From Mytilus californianus (lineage: Eukaryota > Mollusca > Bivalvia > Mytilida > Mytilidae): a stretch of 64,000 nucleotides of DNA. Shown in pieces: positions 38,701-48,900 of the stretch. Numbering within the stretch: the first letter of the stretch is position 1; every line of letters starts with the position of its first letter. Under the pieces are notes generated by a model. The model saw only the letters and a list, made by a program, of their open reading frames with translations. It did no database searches and was not told where the DNA came from. The stretch lies in NCBI RefSeq assembly GCF_021869535.1, contig NW_026262659.1, forward strand, positions 9,362,001 to 9,426,000. The letters are read 5' to 3'. Both the position numbers and the translations under genes were made by a program.

Positions 38701-40204
38701 GTCTCAAGTTCGACGGGATAGATGCGTTCAACATAGTCACCAAATTTAGAATTATCGAATGAGGGAACATCATCTATGTAGCGATAAGACAACTATCCAC
38801 CAAAGTTAAAATGAAGTGGATGAAAGCAATTATATGACACCGTAGGGCGTTCAACCATGAAACAAACCCATACCGTAAAGTCGGCTATAAAAGGATCCGA
38901 CATGAAAAATATGAAATTATTTAATTGAGAAATCTAACGTCCGAATTAATAACAAAACAATTTACGAAAAACAAATATGAACCAACGACAACCACTGAAC
39001 TACATACTGTTCTATTTATGTCATTTTGTTGTGTATGCTCCGAAAAAAATAATTTTGCGCCTTCTCCAAAAACTGTTGGTTCATAGCACAACTAATGAAG
39101 ATTTTAAACAGCGTATCATAAACAATAACAGCAGTATACCTTGTGCACTTCAAGTTTCCTTTTTAATCAACATATTTTCTTTGAAATATCTTACAAAAGT
39201 ACGACCTTACTGCTTCTACTTATAAAGGAAAGATAACCCGATTTCAATCTGCTTTTAAATAGATATAGTTTTTCTTTTACAGAAAACCTTATATCATTAT
39301 CTTTAATAAAAAAAAAGCAATAACTGTGCTTTTAGTTCATGTTTTTATACAAATACATCAAGGTGCATTCAAAAAGCAAATAAATTATTCCGTATAAATG
39401 AAATTTAAATTCAATATTGAACCAATTACTGTATAATACATAAATCAATTGCATGCACAGAGAAACAAACTTGCGATTCGATATTGTGTTGATTATATTT
39501 ACTATATACTCAGAAAAAAAAAATACAAAATCTGCTTTAGAAGCCTCACCAGCACTATACTTCTTAATTCATGTCTAAAGACAAGGAACATGATAAAACC
39601 GGTAATAAATAAAAATGGACAATCAAACATATTTGATCAGTTACATAGTATAATTAAAGTAAATATGATTACATGTAAACAAGATTCATAGCAGAAATCA
39701 AAGACTCGATAGCTCAATAGAATTATTTATGACCATAAACTATCATGAAATACCAGTAATGTTTTTGAAGATGAATGCCAATTATTTGGGATTTGATGGT
39801 CGCACAGATTTTGTTTTCTGAAGAAGCGTTAGAGAAACCATTTAATGTATTGAAAAATTGTAAACTATTGTAATCAAATGCATAATTTGCCAGTAAAGTC
39901 ACAAAAAATCATTTAGAAAATAATGTTTTCTTATTTTATTGTTTCACTTCAATTCTGTTTACTATTTACATTTTTTGTGCATCAATAAAACCAGGAAGAA
40001 TACTTCAGCAATTGTGAAAGAAACATAATACCGTTTTACATTGTAAAATCATACATATGTATTTCGACATCAACGGGTTCCGTTTTCTCCCGTTCACATA
40101 GTTATAATATATGTATACGTTGTTTTGCATCATTTTAACCACTTACCTGCTGTTGACAGTAGTGCAAAACCCCAACAAAGTCGAAGTAAATCATAAAAGA
40201 ACAT
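14295..40204 (-). CDS. P2: type I membrane protein, 9 exons, 456 aa, satellite-filled intron 5
   Basis: Second paralogue. Exons in coding order: 40147-40204, 33443-33620, 32139-32242, 29172-29288, 28430-28633, 16683-16786, 16095-16215, 15352-15375, 14295-14755. The total is 1371 bases including the stop, all junctions GT/AG. Six of the nine exons have exactly the P1 length. The protein has a signal peptide (MFFYDLLRLCWGFALLSTA), the cysteine-bearing ectodomain, one membrane helix (LLILPFILLLILAILLA) and a tail with FRKYGCICKK, NFRPKKPLNF and PLYHDTFDDYMKG. Intron 5 is about 11.6 kb and is almost wholly the 60-bp array derived from exon 6. Its donor, GTTTGC, is the weakest of the 24 donors modelled. 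Other introns hold retroelement fragments. Function unknown; a cell-surface role is inferred. Confidence 0.82.
15352..15375 (-). CDS. P2 exon 8: 24-base micro-exon
   Basis: Phase 1 to phase 1, acceptor GTTTCAG, donor GTAAGT. Encodes STCEVIIP with the conserved membrane-proximal cysteine. It is short enough to escape automatic gene finders; its place, phase and cysteine match P1 and P3. Confidence 0.72.
16095..16215 (-). CDS. P2 exon 7: ectodomain segment with IYATETPQFC
   Basis: 121 bases, phase 0 to phase 1, acceptor AAAATATAG, donor GTACGT. Encodes AFRRTGDTIYATETPQFC and ends VKLVVWDII. Same length as in P1. Confidence 0.84.
16683..16786 (-). CDS. P2 exon 6: source exon of the 60-bp array
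   Basis: 104 bases, phase 1 to phase 0, donor GTACGT after NPFYCL. Encodes GLGLYRCIHAITDGSDTYLS and IWNDDPLATNPFYC, matching P1 exon 6 in length, phase and motifs. The first 25 bases (16762-16786) and the acceptor before them are the same as the repeated unit. Upstream frame is open up to 18152, so the acceptor at 16787 cannot be told by reading frame alone from the 22 upstream copies. It is chosen because it gives the length shared with P1. Confidence 0.82.
18241..23115 (-). repeat. Higher-order copy A inside the array (4875 bp)
   Basis: Block of 81 units including one 75-bp unit. It starts with a distinctive unit (CATAAGAGACGTGTATAGAA at 18251) that recurs at 23126, where copy B begins. 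Copy A has three more units than copy B, in the stretch 18241-19320. Confidence 0.85.
23116..27810 (-). repeat. Higher-order copy B inside the array (4695 bp)
   Basis: Tandem duplicate of copy A. From 24012 to 27023 it matches 19317-22328 without any change in translated sequence, including rare unit variants and the 15-base insert. After 27810 a third, shorter and more diverged repetition follows with a 615-bp period, aligning 27196-27810 with the DNA from 27811. Confidence 0.85.
28430..28633 (-). CDS. P2 exon 5: ectodomain segment with FDVCTDKT
   Basis: 204 bases, phase 1 to phase 1, acceptor GACTCATAG, donor GTTTGC. Starts GSIADGSLNITCPEDLQ, contains NVSIQHESEA and VFDVCTDKTLINITYNETC. 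Same length as in P1. The donor lacks the purine usual at +3 and the G at +5, and sits only about 90 bases from the distal end of the array. Confidence 0.84.
29172..29288 (-). CDS. P2 exon 4: ectodomain segment with RTFITLVRDG
   Basis: 117 bases, phase 1 to phase 1, acceptor ATCTATTAG, donor GTAGGT. Begins ERDPYLQDNMVGDGTN and ends VCSRTLVSRTFITLVRDG. Confidence 0.85.
29560..29995 (+). pseudogene. Degenerate YIDD-type element fragment, P2 intron 3
   Basis: Frames broken by shifts still show EEERLKSTLRNFHGHHDELV and LTSDMF, the same post-RT segment as RKFYGRYHELVDRYG at 38308-38514. Runs antisense to P2. It ends in a mussel-typical TTATTGCGATTCCCTCAGTT stretch. Confidence 0.6.
30018..30425 (-). 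repeat. Retroelement tail copy, minus orientation
   Basis: Reverse complement of the recurrent tail: GCGGTATGATTGCCAAGGAG at its start on the plus strand, and AAACATGTTAGCAAGCGCC towards the end. No coding capacity. Confidence 0.6.
31230..32060 (+). pseudogene. YIDD-type element fragment with nested insertion
   Basis: Aligns with 4970-5820: ATGACGATAAAAGGGC, GATTTCAATGAACGTAAT and ATCGGTACAAACACTGATTT match the counterpart near 5020, 5155 and 5457. Many frame breaks. At about 31650-31765 it is split by another dispersed repeat (see 42000-42110), showing nested insertion. Non-functional. Confidence 0.6.
32139..32242 (-). CDS. P2 exon 3: ectodomain segment ending YYYQLTG
   Basis: 104 bases, phase 2 to phase 1, acceptor TTTCAG, donor GTGAGT. 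Encodes AEQVNNIFGLIIKFYMCIEL and VVDSDVAYYYQLT. Confidence 0.85.
32452..32984 (-). repeat. Dispersed repeat with GAGSAYPSGAPE stretch, P2 intron 2
   Basis: Minus-strand open stretch with ISNTTGATCGAGSAYPSGAP followed by a hydrophobic low-complexity run of F, V and C. A near copy lies at 37893-38290. In that copy it joins upstream to post-RT coding sequence, so it is probably the 3' region of the YIDD-type element and not a host gene. Confidence 0.55.
33443..33620 (-). CDS. P2 exon 2: N-terminal ectodomain, GADRGD motif
   Basis: 178 bases, phase 1 to phase 2, acceptor CGTTTTCAG, donor GTAATC. Encodes CQCNFPSQLIGVWKGADRGD, MTFVNSTYIQFYKV and FHFYCEEQNSEGTLYFLR. Confidence 0.86.
36230..36620 (+). 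pseudogene. Unidentified decayed coding-like stretch
   Basis: Plus-strand translation with a few stops and shifts shows protein-like composition, for example SWNCAYDTLRDYNSTNRMNP and INSKQRKFECINRYAW. I do not recognise the family. A mobile-element origin is likely given the surroundings, but this is inference. Confidence 0.3.
37040..37590 (+). repeat. Two degenerate GAGSAYPSGAPE-type repeat pieces
   Basis: One piece around 37040-37200 (CATGTTGGACAGGATCTGCT) and one around 37380-37590 (CCTTCCGGAGCACCTGAGAT). Both match the 32452 and 37893 repeats in the opposite orientation. Confidence 0.5.
37730..37975 (+). repeat. Retroelement tail copy
   Basis: Plus-orientation tail with GGTTGAACGCCGTACGGTTA and TGTCTCATTGGCAATCATAC at its end. 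It abuts the minus-orientation element at 37975-38740, giving a head-to-head junction. Confidence 0.6.
37975..38740 (-). pseudogene. YIDD-type element 3' fragment, minus strand
   Basis: Reading on the minus strand: IRYSRAGISYHDFLNRGLLL and LKSSLRKFYGRYHELVDRYG, then GISISQMIADM, then further down MSNTTGATSGAGSAYPSGAP. This is the best-preserved copy linking the post-RT coding part to the GAGSAYPSGAPE segment. 5'-truncated. Confidence 0.6.
38820..39010 (-). repeat. Retroelement tail copy, minus orientation
   Basis: Partial tail: ACACCGTAGGGCGTTCAACC and AACAAATATGAACCAACGAC. Adjacent to the minus-strand element fragment but not in canonical order with it, so it may be a separate insertion. 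Confidence 0.5.
40147..40204 (-). CDS. P2 exon 1: signal peptide
   Basis: 58 coding bases ending in phase 1 at GTAAGT. Encodes MFFYDLLRLCWGFALLSTA. The MFFY start is shared with P3 exon 1 (MFFYHRILHYLVC), which supports both. Confidence 0.8.
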
Positions 40205-41100
40205 CTTGCTTTTCTTATATCCCAAACTTTTAAAACGTTATTTAAAATATTGCAATGTTATTTCACCAGATGTTGAATTTCTGTGAGTAATGAATATTGG
40301 AAAATCTGGACCTTCAAGATATTCAAAGATAAAAAATAAAGAACAGTTGGAAAATTCAGACAGAAACGTTATTGTTGATCAAGTAGAAGTACACTTATAT
40401 TAACTTGTATAAGAATTCATTAGAACAATTAAGAGTCTATTTTCTATAACCACATATTACCATTTGCTTTCAGTCTCTATAGGGGGTTGAAATGATAACA
40501 TCTCCTGTGCGTTTTAAACAGTAGTTCATCCATTTCTAATTAGACTTAAAACCCACCCATTCATTTACACGTTTGCTTTGTATTGTGGTCGTGGTTATGA
40601 GTAATTAACCCATACATCAGACACAAATCACTGATTTTATCGATCATTCACTTTAAAATGTATAACTTTGGTTTGTTATCTATTACTGTTTCATTACATT
40701 TTAAAATTTATTATTTCCGTAAAAAAATACACTACCTTTTATCTCATATAATATCAAAGCTATGACGATTTCTTTTTCAAGCAATTACAAAATCCCTAGA
40801 TTTATTTGAAATGATAATTTTATCCATATCACAGCTATACATTTCTGTCGTAAACATATGATGCTACCAACAAAGATGAAATTTAGATAGTACAATGTGA
40901 ATAAATAATTGTCATAAAGTTTTTTAATCCAACACTGAAGACATTCATATTTTTATTTGACTTATGTGAACATACATTATGCATTTATATACACTCATTA
41001 TGGAGCTACATTTCAGTACACATGGTTCTCTGATCTGATACTTGTCAACGTACATAAATGATTTCGTTTCATACTCTAAAAATCTGACTGTTTTAAAATT

Positions 41101-41206
41101 CTTGCTTTATAAAACTATAGACATGAACTAATACAATTATATTGTTATCATACATTTTAAGAAATGCTTGCTTTATAAAACTATAGACATGAACTAATAC
41201 AATTAT
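41101..41206. repeat. Perfect 40-bp direct repeat, 66-bp period
   Basis: Two identical 40-base copies at 41101-41140 and 41167-41206, both containing CTTTATAAAACTATAGACAT. Exact identity implies a recent local duplication. Confidence 0.9.
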
Positions 41207-41854
41207 TCTGCTATATATCTAAACACGCAATCGTTTGACTTTTTTATAAGCTATCTTAACTTTATCATTGTGCGTCTATACTCTACGTTTTGTTATTGAA
41301 TTCCAACATGTAAATATGCATGTAGTTGATTCCAATCTTAATTGAACGCATTTAATAACCGAAAAAATAAAAAAACACCCAGCAAACAAAATAATTAACA
41401 CCAGTCAGAGTAGAAAAGAAAAGCAATCATGTGTTAATGTAAATGCATAGATGAAAAATGTCCTTTTAAAGTTTTGAGTTGTTTTGGATTTATCAATTTT
41501 TTTTTTAATTTTCTCTTTCGTCTTTTGTGGTCATCAAAAATGATCTAGTTCTCTGAATAATGTTTCGTATATTCGAAGTTTGTTTCTTCTGTCCTCCCCC
41601 TCCCCAAAATACTTTACTTGATTTCACTATGCAGGAAAATTCGTTCTTCGTGTTTGCAATTTGTTCGTAGTTTAGGTCAATAAATAAGATAAAAATGAGC
41701 AACAATACCGATTTCACCAAATCACAGCTGTCTGTCTATCTTAAATATTATGAAAACAGTTACTAGTATTATTCTTCCAAGATAATATGTCTTCTTTATC
41801 TCTTTTACAGACAATGGCTTTGAGAGCGACACTGTTGGTTGTTCATTAGCAACT

Positions 41855-41965
41855 ACTAATATTGATTGACTAATTGATTGATGTTTTACGCCACTTTCAA
41901 TTATCTTTATGCTACCTTATGCCGGTTTTTTATTGGTGGGAGATGCCGGAGTACCCGGTAAAAAC
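41855..41965 (+). repeat. Dispersed repeat S1, second copy
   Basis: TTGATTGATGTTTTACGCCA at the start and GAGATGCCGGAGTACCCGGT near the end, matching 1689-1800 in order and orientation. Confidence 0.6.
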
Positions 41966-41999
41966 CAATGACCTTCATTAGAAAAACTGTCCAAAATAA

Positions 42000-42110
42000 T
42001 GATTTATATCATCCATTCGTTTGATGTGTTTGAGCTTTTGATTTTGCCATTCGATTAGGGACTTTCCTTTTTGAATTTTCCTCGGAGTTCAGTATTTTTG
42101 TGATTTTACT
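42000..42110 (+). repeat. Dispersed repeat with GGGACTTTCC-TTTTTGAATT
   Basis: Relatives lie at 43420-43560 and 62460-62610 (plus) and at 31650-31765 and 57130-57235 (minus). They share CATTCGTT(T/C)...GTTTGA and a GGAAAGTCCCT-type block. It has no visible coding capacity. Confidence 0.5.
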
Positions 42111-42385
42111 TTTCATTATCAGCTAAAATCAAACACACCTCGCCACGAACTTGGTTTGAACTCACAACCTTGATGTTTACAGTTTAGTGAGCACTGTAGA
42201 TGAACTTCTCGAAGCACTTGGTCACAGCGGACCCAGGGATGATAGAAGGTAAGTTAAAAAGAAACAAACATATTATGAAATAAACCATATATTAGAGGAA
42301 AAGTGTTTTAATTACTACTCTTTATCTGAAAGGTATTTTTAAAGTATATTCAACTACACTGTTACAATATGATATAGGACTAAAT

Positions 42386-42391
42386 TTTATT
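42386..42391 (-). promoter_or_regulatory. Candidate poly(A) signal of P3
   Basis: AATAAA on the minus strand, about 55 bases past the P3 stop codon. Position fits a short 3' UTR; use is inferred. Confidence 0.4.
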
Positions 42392-42444
42392 TACAGAACA
42401 AAACGATGGAGATAAATATACAAAACAATACTTTCTGTAAATGT

Positions 42445-42962
42445 CTATTCCATATCTAAATCCTCATCAAAGACCCCAGAATCGAGTCTAAATAAACTAG
42501 TCTGCGAATAGCTACGACCAGACCGAAGATAATCCTCTATTGTATCAGAATACATAGGTCCAACCTTAGGTGTCAGCATTATAACTGGGATTTTTCTTTC
42601 TTTAAAAATAGCAGATATCATGGTAAAGTCTTGAACTGGCTGCTTTTGTTTAAACACATCAGGAAGATCAGCTTCGGAAGAATTTGACAAATTTCTACTT
42701 GCCAAGGAGGATGACATGGCGCTTTTATCATCTCCAACCATGAAACCAGTCTGCGATTCCTGTCTGTTCATGGTGTGCTTATTTCTCTTCCATTTGATAG
42801 TTGGAATTCTTATCTTTAAGGGCTTTCTGCGCAAACAAATACAACCATACTTCTTATAGAGACAAACAGATAGAATGCAAATCAATATCATCAAAAATAT
42901 AATTCCAAGTCCAATAGCCAGATAATATAACCAAGTTAAATCTACCGGTGACTCAGGTACAA
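42445..42962 (-). CDS. P3 exon 9: membrane helix and KYGCIC tail
   Basis: 518 bases from acceptor ATATTTTAG in phase 1. Stalk VVPESPVDLTWLYYL, helix AIGLGIIFLMILICILSVC, then LYKKYGCICLRRK. A serine-rich middle (SAMSSSLASRNLSNSS) precedes the conserved DFTMISAIF and MYSDTIEDYLRSGRSYSQTS blocks, which match DFTMLGAIF and RRSYTQIS in P4. Ends in acidic DEDLDME. Confidence 0.86.
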
Positions 42963-45900
42963 CTAAAATATAAAAGCGACACCATGAAAGAATGCATTAA
43001 AAGTATGTAAAAGCAAAATACCCAATTACAATAAACAATAAATAAGAAAAAAACTAACAAGAAAAGTTATGACCATTATGAACTTATTTCTAATTATTTA
43101 TATTTGAATGTGTCTAAAATTCAGCCGTTATAACATTTTTATCGGTGTTTTTTTTGAACTCTGCTAGATAGGAAGTCATTCTCCTTGTCTATTTTCGTCT
43201 GCTTCAAATGATTTTCCCCTTATAAGATGTCGAATATCATCTGAACATTCGCGACAACCAAGCAAAAGCTGAGGTGTTCCTTAACCTCTAAAAATAAAGT
43301 TATTATATGTTTTATGTTGATCTCGCTTCAAATTATTTTATACATTGCTAGAACATTATAATGTTATCAGAACGTTTTGTTAATGCTACTTCAGGAGCTA
43401 GCATATTAAAATACCCTTACCAAGTCAGCAATTTGACAGCTGTTTTCCATTCGTTCCGTTAGTTGATTAAGTCGAACGTTTGATTTGTCAGTTTTTCTTG
43501 ACTTCCCCTTTTTTGAATTTATCTTAGAGTTCGATATTTTTGTAATACTTTTTTATATGATTGTTTGTTTTAAATTTCAACATTGTTTTTTTCTAATGCA
43601 TAAATAGGCAGAAATCGAGCTGTATGTTAAACGTCAACGAGACTGCAACCAAACGACACAACAAATCAAACATTGTCTTAATCTATTAATGAAGTCGGTA
43701 TGCTGAACTGTAGTTGTGACAATTATTCACTTCTTTGATTTCTGTCAACACAGATAGCCTTCTCTTATTGACAATCTGTCATACATTATGCACTTACAAG
43801 AAAAACATATTCACCTTCAACGACTGTTATAAACAGCAACTTAACCGTTTACAAATTATAATGTCATGGAACGTACCTGGCACTATTACTCTATCAGGAC
43901 ACCTCACTGCAAAAATATAAGTTCAATCAGAACATTCCTGCTGTTTTAAATTTGCATAAACAGCTACAGGGAATTAATAAACGATATCATAAGGGTTACA
44001 TTATTTTTCAATAGATAACGGTCATTGTATGGAATATTACATAGATAATTTTATGGAAATACGATTAACATATATGATACTGCAAAAATGACATCATCGT
44101 CTAGTAATAAATGCAGCCATGGTCGTTGATGTTTACCTTATACCATGATTTCTATATTATCAGAGAAATGTTGTGTGTTTGTTTGGTATATTCTTCCGTG
44201 TTCAATATGCTTTCATAATAGCCAGTATACAAAGGGTAAGAATAACGACCCAAAATAACTAGTTAAACGTCGTCAGATTTATGCTACTTGTTCTTAGGCT
44301 GCTAACTCGTCATTGCTTTTTTTCAACTGTATCTTTATGTTTTAGTCCTTGAAAGAGTGTGATGTCGATGGCAGATCATTAATAATTATTAATCATTGTA
44401 TAGTGTAAACACTACTTACATAGACTTGTTGGCATCTACAACTACTATACATTTTGTATAGACGCTTGTTATCTTTGTAGACATCTGTTATACCGTATGT
44501 TGTCGCACCTCATACTTACAGATAGCATCTCATCCTAGTATGGTAAAACCATCTGTTGTTGAACATCATACTTACAAATAATATTCCATGCTACAATAGT
44601 AACACCGTCCGTTGCTGATCCAAGATCAGTAGACGTTGTAGTACTTGTACATGCAGTCGGCGTTTCTGTGGCGTACAAAACATCACCTGTTATGGAGTAT
44701 GCCTGAATCAAAACAATCCAATGCCAACTTATATTATAACACAAAAATATATCAGTGTGGTCGATTTCAATTAGATATTTATAAAATGTATATATTTGAA
44801 GATAAGTATAAATAATGGAGGTCACATGCAATTTGAGTTTAGACTTACAGTTTTTTTCTTCTATTTTTTCAAGTAGTTTTACACCATTTATGAATCGTGA
44901 AATTGAGGGATTTATTATTTTGCTTACACCCTTCTAAATAAGTAAATCCAGTAAATTGAACTAAAGACATTAATGTCAGTCCAATCGCATGAACAGGAAT
45001 ATTGTATTATCTTTTTTCTTGAATAATTAAGTTTGTAAAATTAATAAAATGTTAAAATCATTCGAAAACAAACATTTATCTACCTCCAAGCAAATATACC
45101 ATAAGCCCGATTTGGTAACATGTTTTGTAAATTTGTATCTGCAATACTCTTCAACTTATTGCTTTGACCTTCAAACTGTTTTGATTCGAGAGCCACTGAT
45201 GAGCGTAATTATAACCCTGGTATATTTTATGACCCTTTGTAAAACACCATGAAGGCAACTATATTTTTACAAAACAGTTTTCCTTTAAGGTATCAAAGGC
45301 GAGGTAATTATGTTGAACTCGACGGTCTTTCTCGATTGCTTCTTATAGACTTAGTATTTAAAAGCGACACCAAACACTTTCTGTGCTGTACAACGGTTTA
45401 CAATTTGTTAATTTTCCTTCAATAGGCGATTCGAATCATTAGTTTTAATTGTCTGTCGTTTCTCAGAAGTATATCACTTATAAAAAGAAATTTATTATAA
45501 TTCAAACTTACAAAACAGGAGAATCTGAATGTATTGATGTTATCAACAGCCGTATCCTGATTCCATACACCGAGATATGTCTCAGATCCCAATGTCATAG
45601 AGAATAAACAGCTGTATTTCCCGTCTTCTGTTAAAAAAAAGTTGTTTAAGGTTCGACAATTAAGCATGTACCGGTTTCTGATTCCTCAATGAAAACTTCT
45701 ATAACAACTGCATGATATCAAACAGATGCAGTTTATTTATGTTACTGTTGCAATAACACGAACAGACACTTAGCCATGAAGATTACTAGTATTAGAGGAA
45801 CAATTGTAATACGCACAGAAATAGTTAAACAATGTTGTACGTATAGGATAAGGGGGTTGCTTGGAATATTAATTTTTGTTATCTTATTTTCATCTTCTCT

Positions 45901-48900
45901 TTTGTAACATGTATTGGTTTATGTTTACTAAAATATAATTATCGGAGTGTTAACATACTGTTTGGTTTTCGGTAGTTTAAAGTCATGAAAATAATGGTTT
46001 TAAATAACTGGTAGCAAAAGTAGTTTCATACCTGATGTCATTTTTGCTGCAGCGCAACTGCTGTTGTACGTAAATGCTACTGTGGTCCTGTCTGTACAAA
46101 CATCTACTGTTGTCCCTGGACACCCAGTTGTTGTAGTACCAGACGATCTTGTGATATTCACGTTGTCAAATACAGCCAATATATCCTGCGGACATGTTGT
46201 GTTAAGTAGACCTTCTTCATACGATTCTAAGGAAATTTTAGTTCAAGTCGAATTGGTTAAATGACAACTACAGCATGTACAGTTCAGTGATTAGTTTGAT
46301 GTATACAGTTATTACGTCGACTATGTCTACAGAAACGACATTTGCATCATTATCAAAAATAAATATTTACTTCAAACATCAACCTCTAACAATATGGATT
46401 TCATACGTAAAAATCATTATTTGAAATGTCCAACTAAAGAACTTTGAATTCACAGCAATACTGGGAATCCAACATATATATACCTGTAAATCACTAGAGG
46501 GAATCACTGATCCAGCCCTCCTTTGGCATCAACAGAAAAAGGACGATAAAAATCTACCGTCTTTATACTGGATACCTAAACTTCACAAAAATTCCTATGT
46601 GAACGATATATATTCGGGTCATCAGGATGTACGACTAAACAACTTTTTTTTAGTTCTAACCAACTTTCTTTTTCAGTAAAAGATGGCCTTCAGATATAGT
46701 GTGATGATGTTTATTCAAGCGGTTGAGTCAATCAGATGTGGATCCTTAAAAAAGTAAAGATCTATAATTGCAATATCTTCAATTACATTCTTTACATATT
46801 TTGCACCAATCTCTGATGTTTCTACGCTTTACACTTCTATTACCTATCGAATAAACCATCTCATTTAACAGAGCTTCTTGTTTGAGGTCCTGAAAAATGT
46901 AACTGATTCCCAAAACAAATACACCGACGAAGAATATCATCCAATGCTAGATTTTTTTTATCGACAACATAGTTCTTGAGTTTGACGGATTAATATTTCA
47001 ACAGACAGTCGGTATGCCAATGGGTAATAAATGTGCACCCGTACTGAGTACTCATATGATCAAAATTCATACAAAACAAGCTTCAAGTAAAAAAAAAATC
47101 TTTTTATTCACACACGAATATATTAATGGTGTCCTGTCACTCAATAACCCACATTTTAGTGAGTGCTTGTATCTCATATATCCTAGTGAACTTCAGATTA
47201 AAGAAACTACCGAAACTAGATGGTTTGCATCATACCCTAATGTTGTCCTCGATGTTGTTACAAATAAAAGATTTCAAACTAGAATCTAGTACCATCGAAA
47301 GGAGTTCAACTTTCCAATTGTCAACTTCTTACTTCTCAGCAGTAACATACTCTCTGCTGCATCGTATGGGGTTCACATATTTCAATTGATACATTACGTT
47401 CGTGCATGTTCATACTATACTTCATTAGAAAAGGTATGCTCCTTACACAAAACTGCTCCAACAGGGTGATGAGGATGAACGACTGAATTCCACACTTCTT
47501 AGGTTTACAGTCACAATCAGGAATTGGTTGACCGATATGATATGTCTGGCAATGCTTCACCTCACTAGCGGCTTGTTTTCGCAGTCTTATCTGTAATTTT
47601 ACCGGTGTCATCTCATTGTTGATTATAACATTTTGACTGAGTGTGCATTTGCTTGGCGCGTGCTGCATGCATAACAGAAAACGCTTCCCTTGTTGAAGCT
47701 TCTGTCCTCGCTTCTTTTGAGTTCATGCGATTCCCTCGGTGATGTTTTGTGTTATCTTATAATAATTTGAAATTTATGTTCAGTTTAAGATTTTCCTCAA
47801 AATACACATGTATTCCTTAGCTGGTAATGACCTCATTTTAACTAGGTTTTTTGTGTTGTTTTTTTGCGTTGTGTGTGTTTTTTTTTTTTATTTGGGGGGG
47901 GGGGTCCATCCAATCAAATTTGAGATCCCTTTATTCTGTTTAACTTTCTTTTCTTGATAAAATAACGTTTTAAGCAATAGAATACTCTTACCTTTCTTTG
48001 AAATCATAATGAAAGCTTTTTGGTCGGTTGTCTCGGTACAAACTTCATCAAAAGTAGGTTCTCCAGTCTTTGATCCAATTAAATAATCTCGTAGAAATAC
48101 GTCATAACCTATTGTATTATTATATAATTCATAAATCTGGTGCTTTAGAAAAGGAAACATGGTGAGGCAAATTACAAATTTTATGAATATATTAAGAGTT
48201 TGCCCATATTAAAGTTTAAAAATACGATTTTCCTCAAATGTTTTATATCAAAGCTGTTTGTGGATGCAGATATAATAATGTATTGCTAATATATATTAGC
48301 TTTTTGTTTTTAAAGTTATGAATTGACGATAAATTATGGTCATTATTGTGGTTCGGTTTGTTGGTATCAATTTAGGTCGTTTCGCGATGCTGTAATGCAC
48401 TATATTACGTTTTCAAAGCTCAAACGATGTTTCGTCATTTCATTTTTTATGCTTGAAGGATAAGCTGTGATGAGTTGTTCTTAAGATGTGTTATTACTTT
48501 AGTCATGTATTTATATCATTATTGTATGCTCTTTTTATTATTTTTTTTAATTTTTGTCAAATTTTAATTTATTTGTATGTAATTTAATAAGCATGAAGTT
48601 CGGCTGTGTCACACTCACCTGTCTTATAGAAGTAGTAATATGTAGTATTGCTCACTTGATGGATCTCTAAACACATATAAAGCGTGGTTAGTTGGTTGAA
48701 GATATTTACTTCTTCTGTTCCTCTGTTAATACAATGTCTGAATTATTAATGATTATTTTAGTATAGGTTCAGCATAAATGACCAAGATATGCTTAAAAAA
48801 AAAAAATCAAAACATCTTGGAAGTCCCTCTAGGGTCTCGAATGATGTAAAAATACTCATCCAATAGTGTTACAGTTTGATTTTATAAAGGAAAGTATACC

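Larger units (their letters stand above)
33621..40146 (-). other. P2 intron 1, mostly repeats
   Basis: 6.5 kb intron. Holds a short S2-related repeat (34909-34985), an unidentified decayed coding-like stretch (about 36230-36620), GAGSAYPSGAPE-type repeats, retroelement fragments at 37730-39010 and otherwise AT-rich DNA without recognisable genes. Confidence 0.6.
40205..42444. other. P2-P3 spacer
   Basis: Should hold the P2 promoter and P3 3' UTR; no motif could be assigned to the promoter. Contains a perfect 40-bp direct repeat (41101-41140 and 41167-41206), an S1 repeat (41855-41965) and another dispersed repeat (42000-42110). Confidence 0.5.

Noticed and set aside
47336..47668. 110-codon minus-strand open frame
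   Set aside because: It is the reverse side of the reverse-transcriptase remnant on the plus strand.
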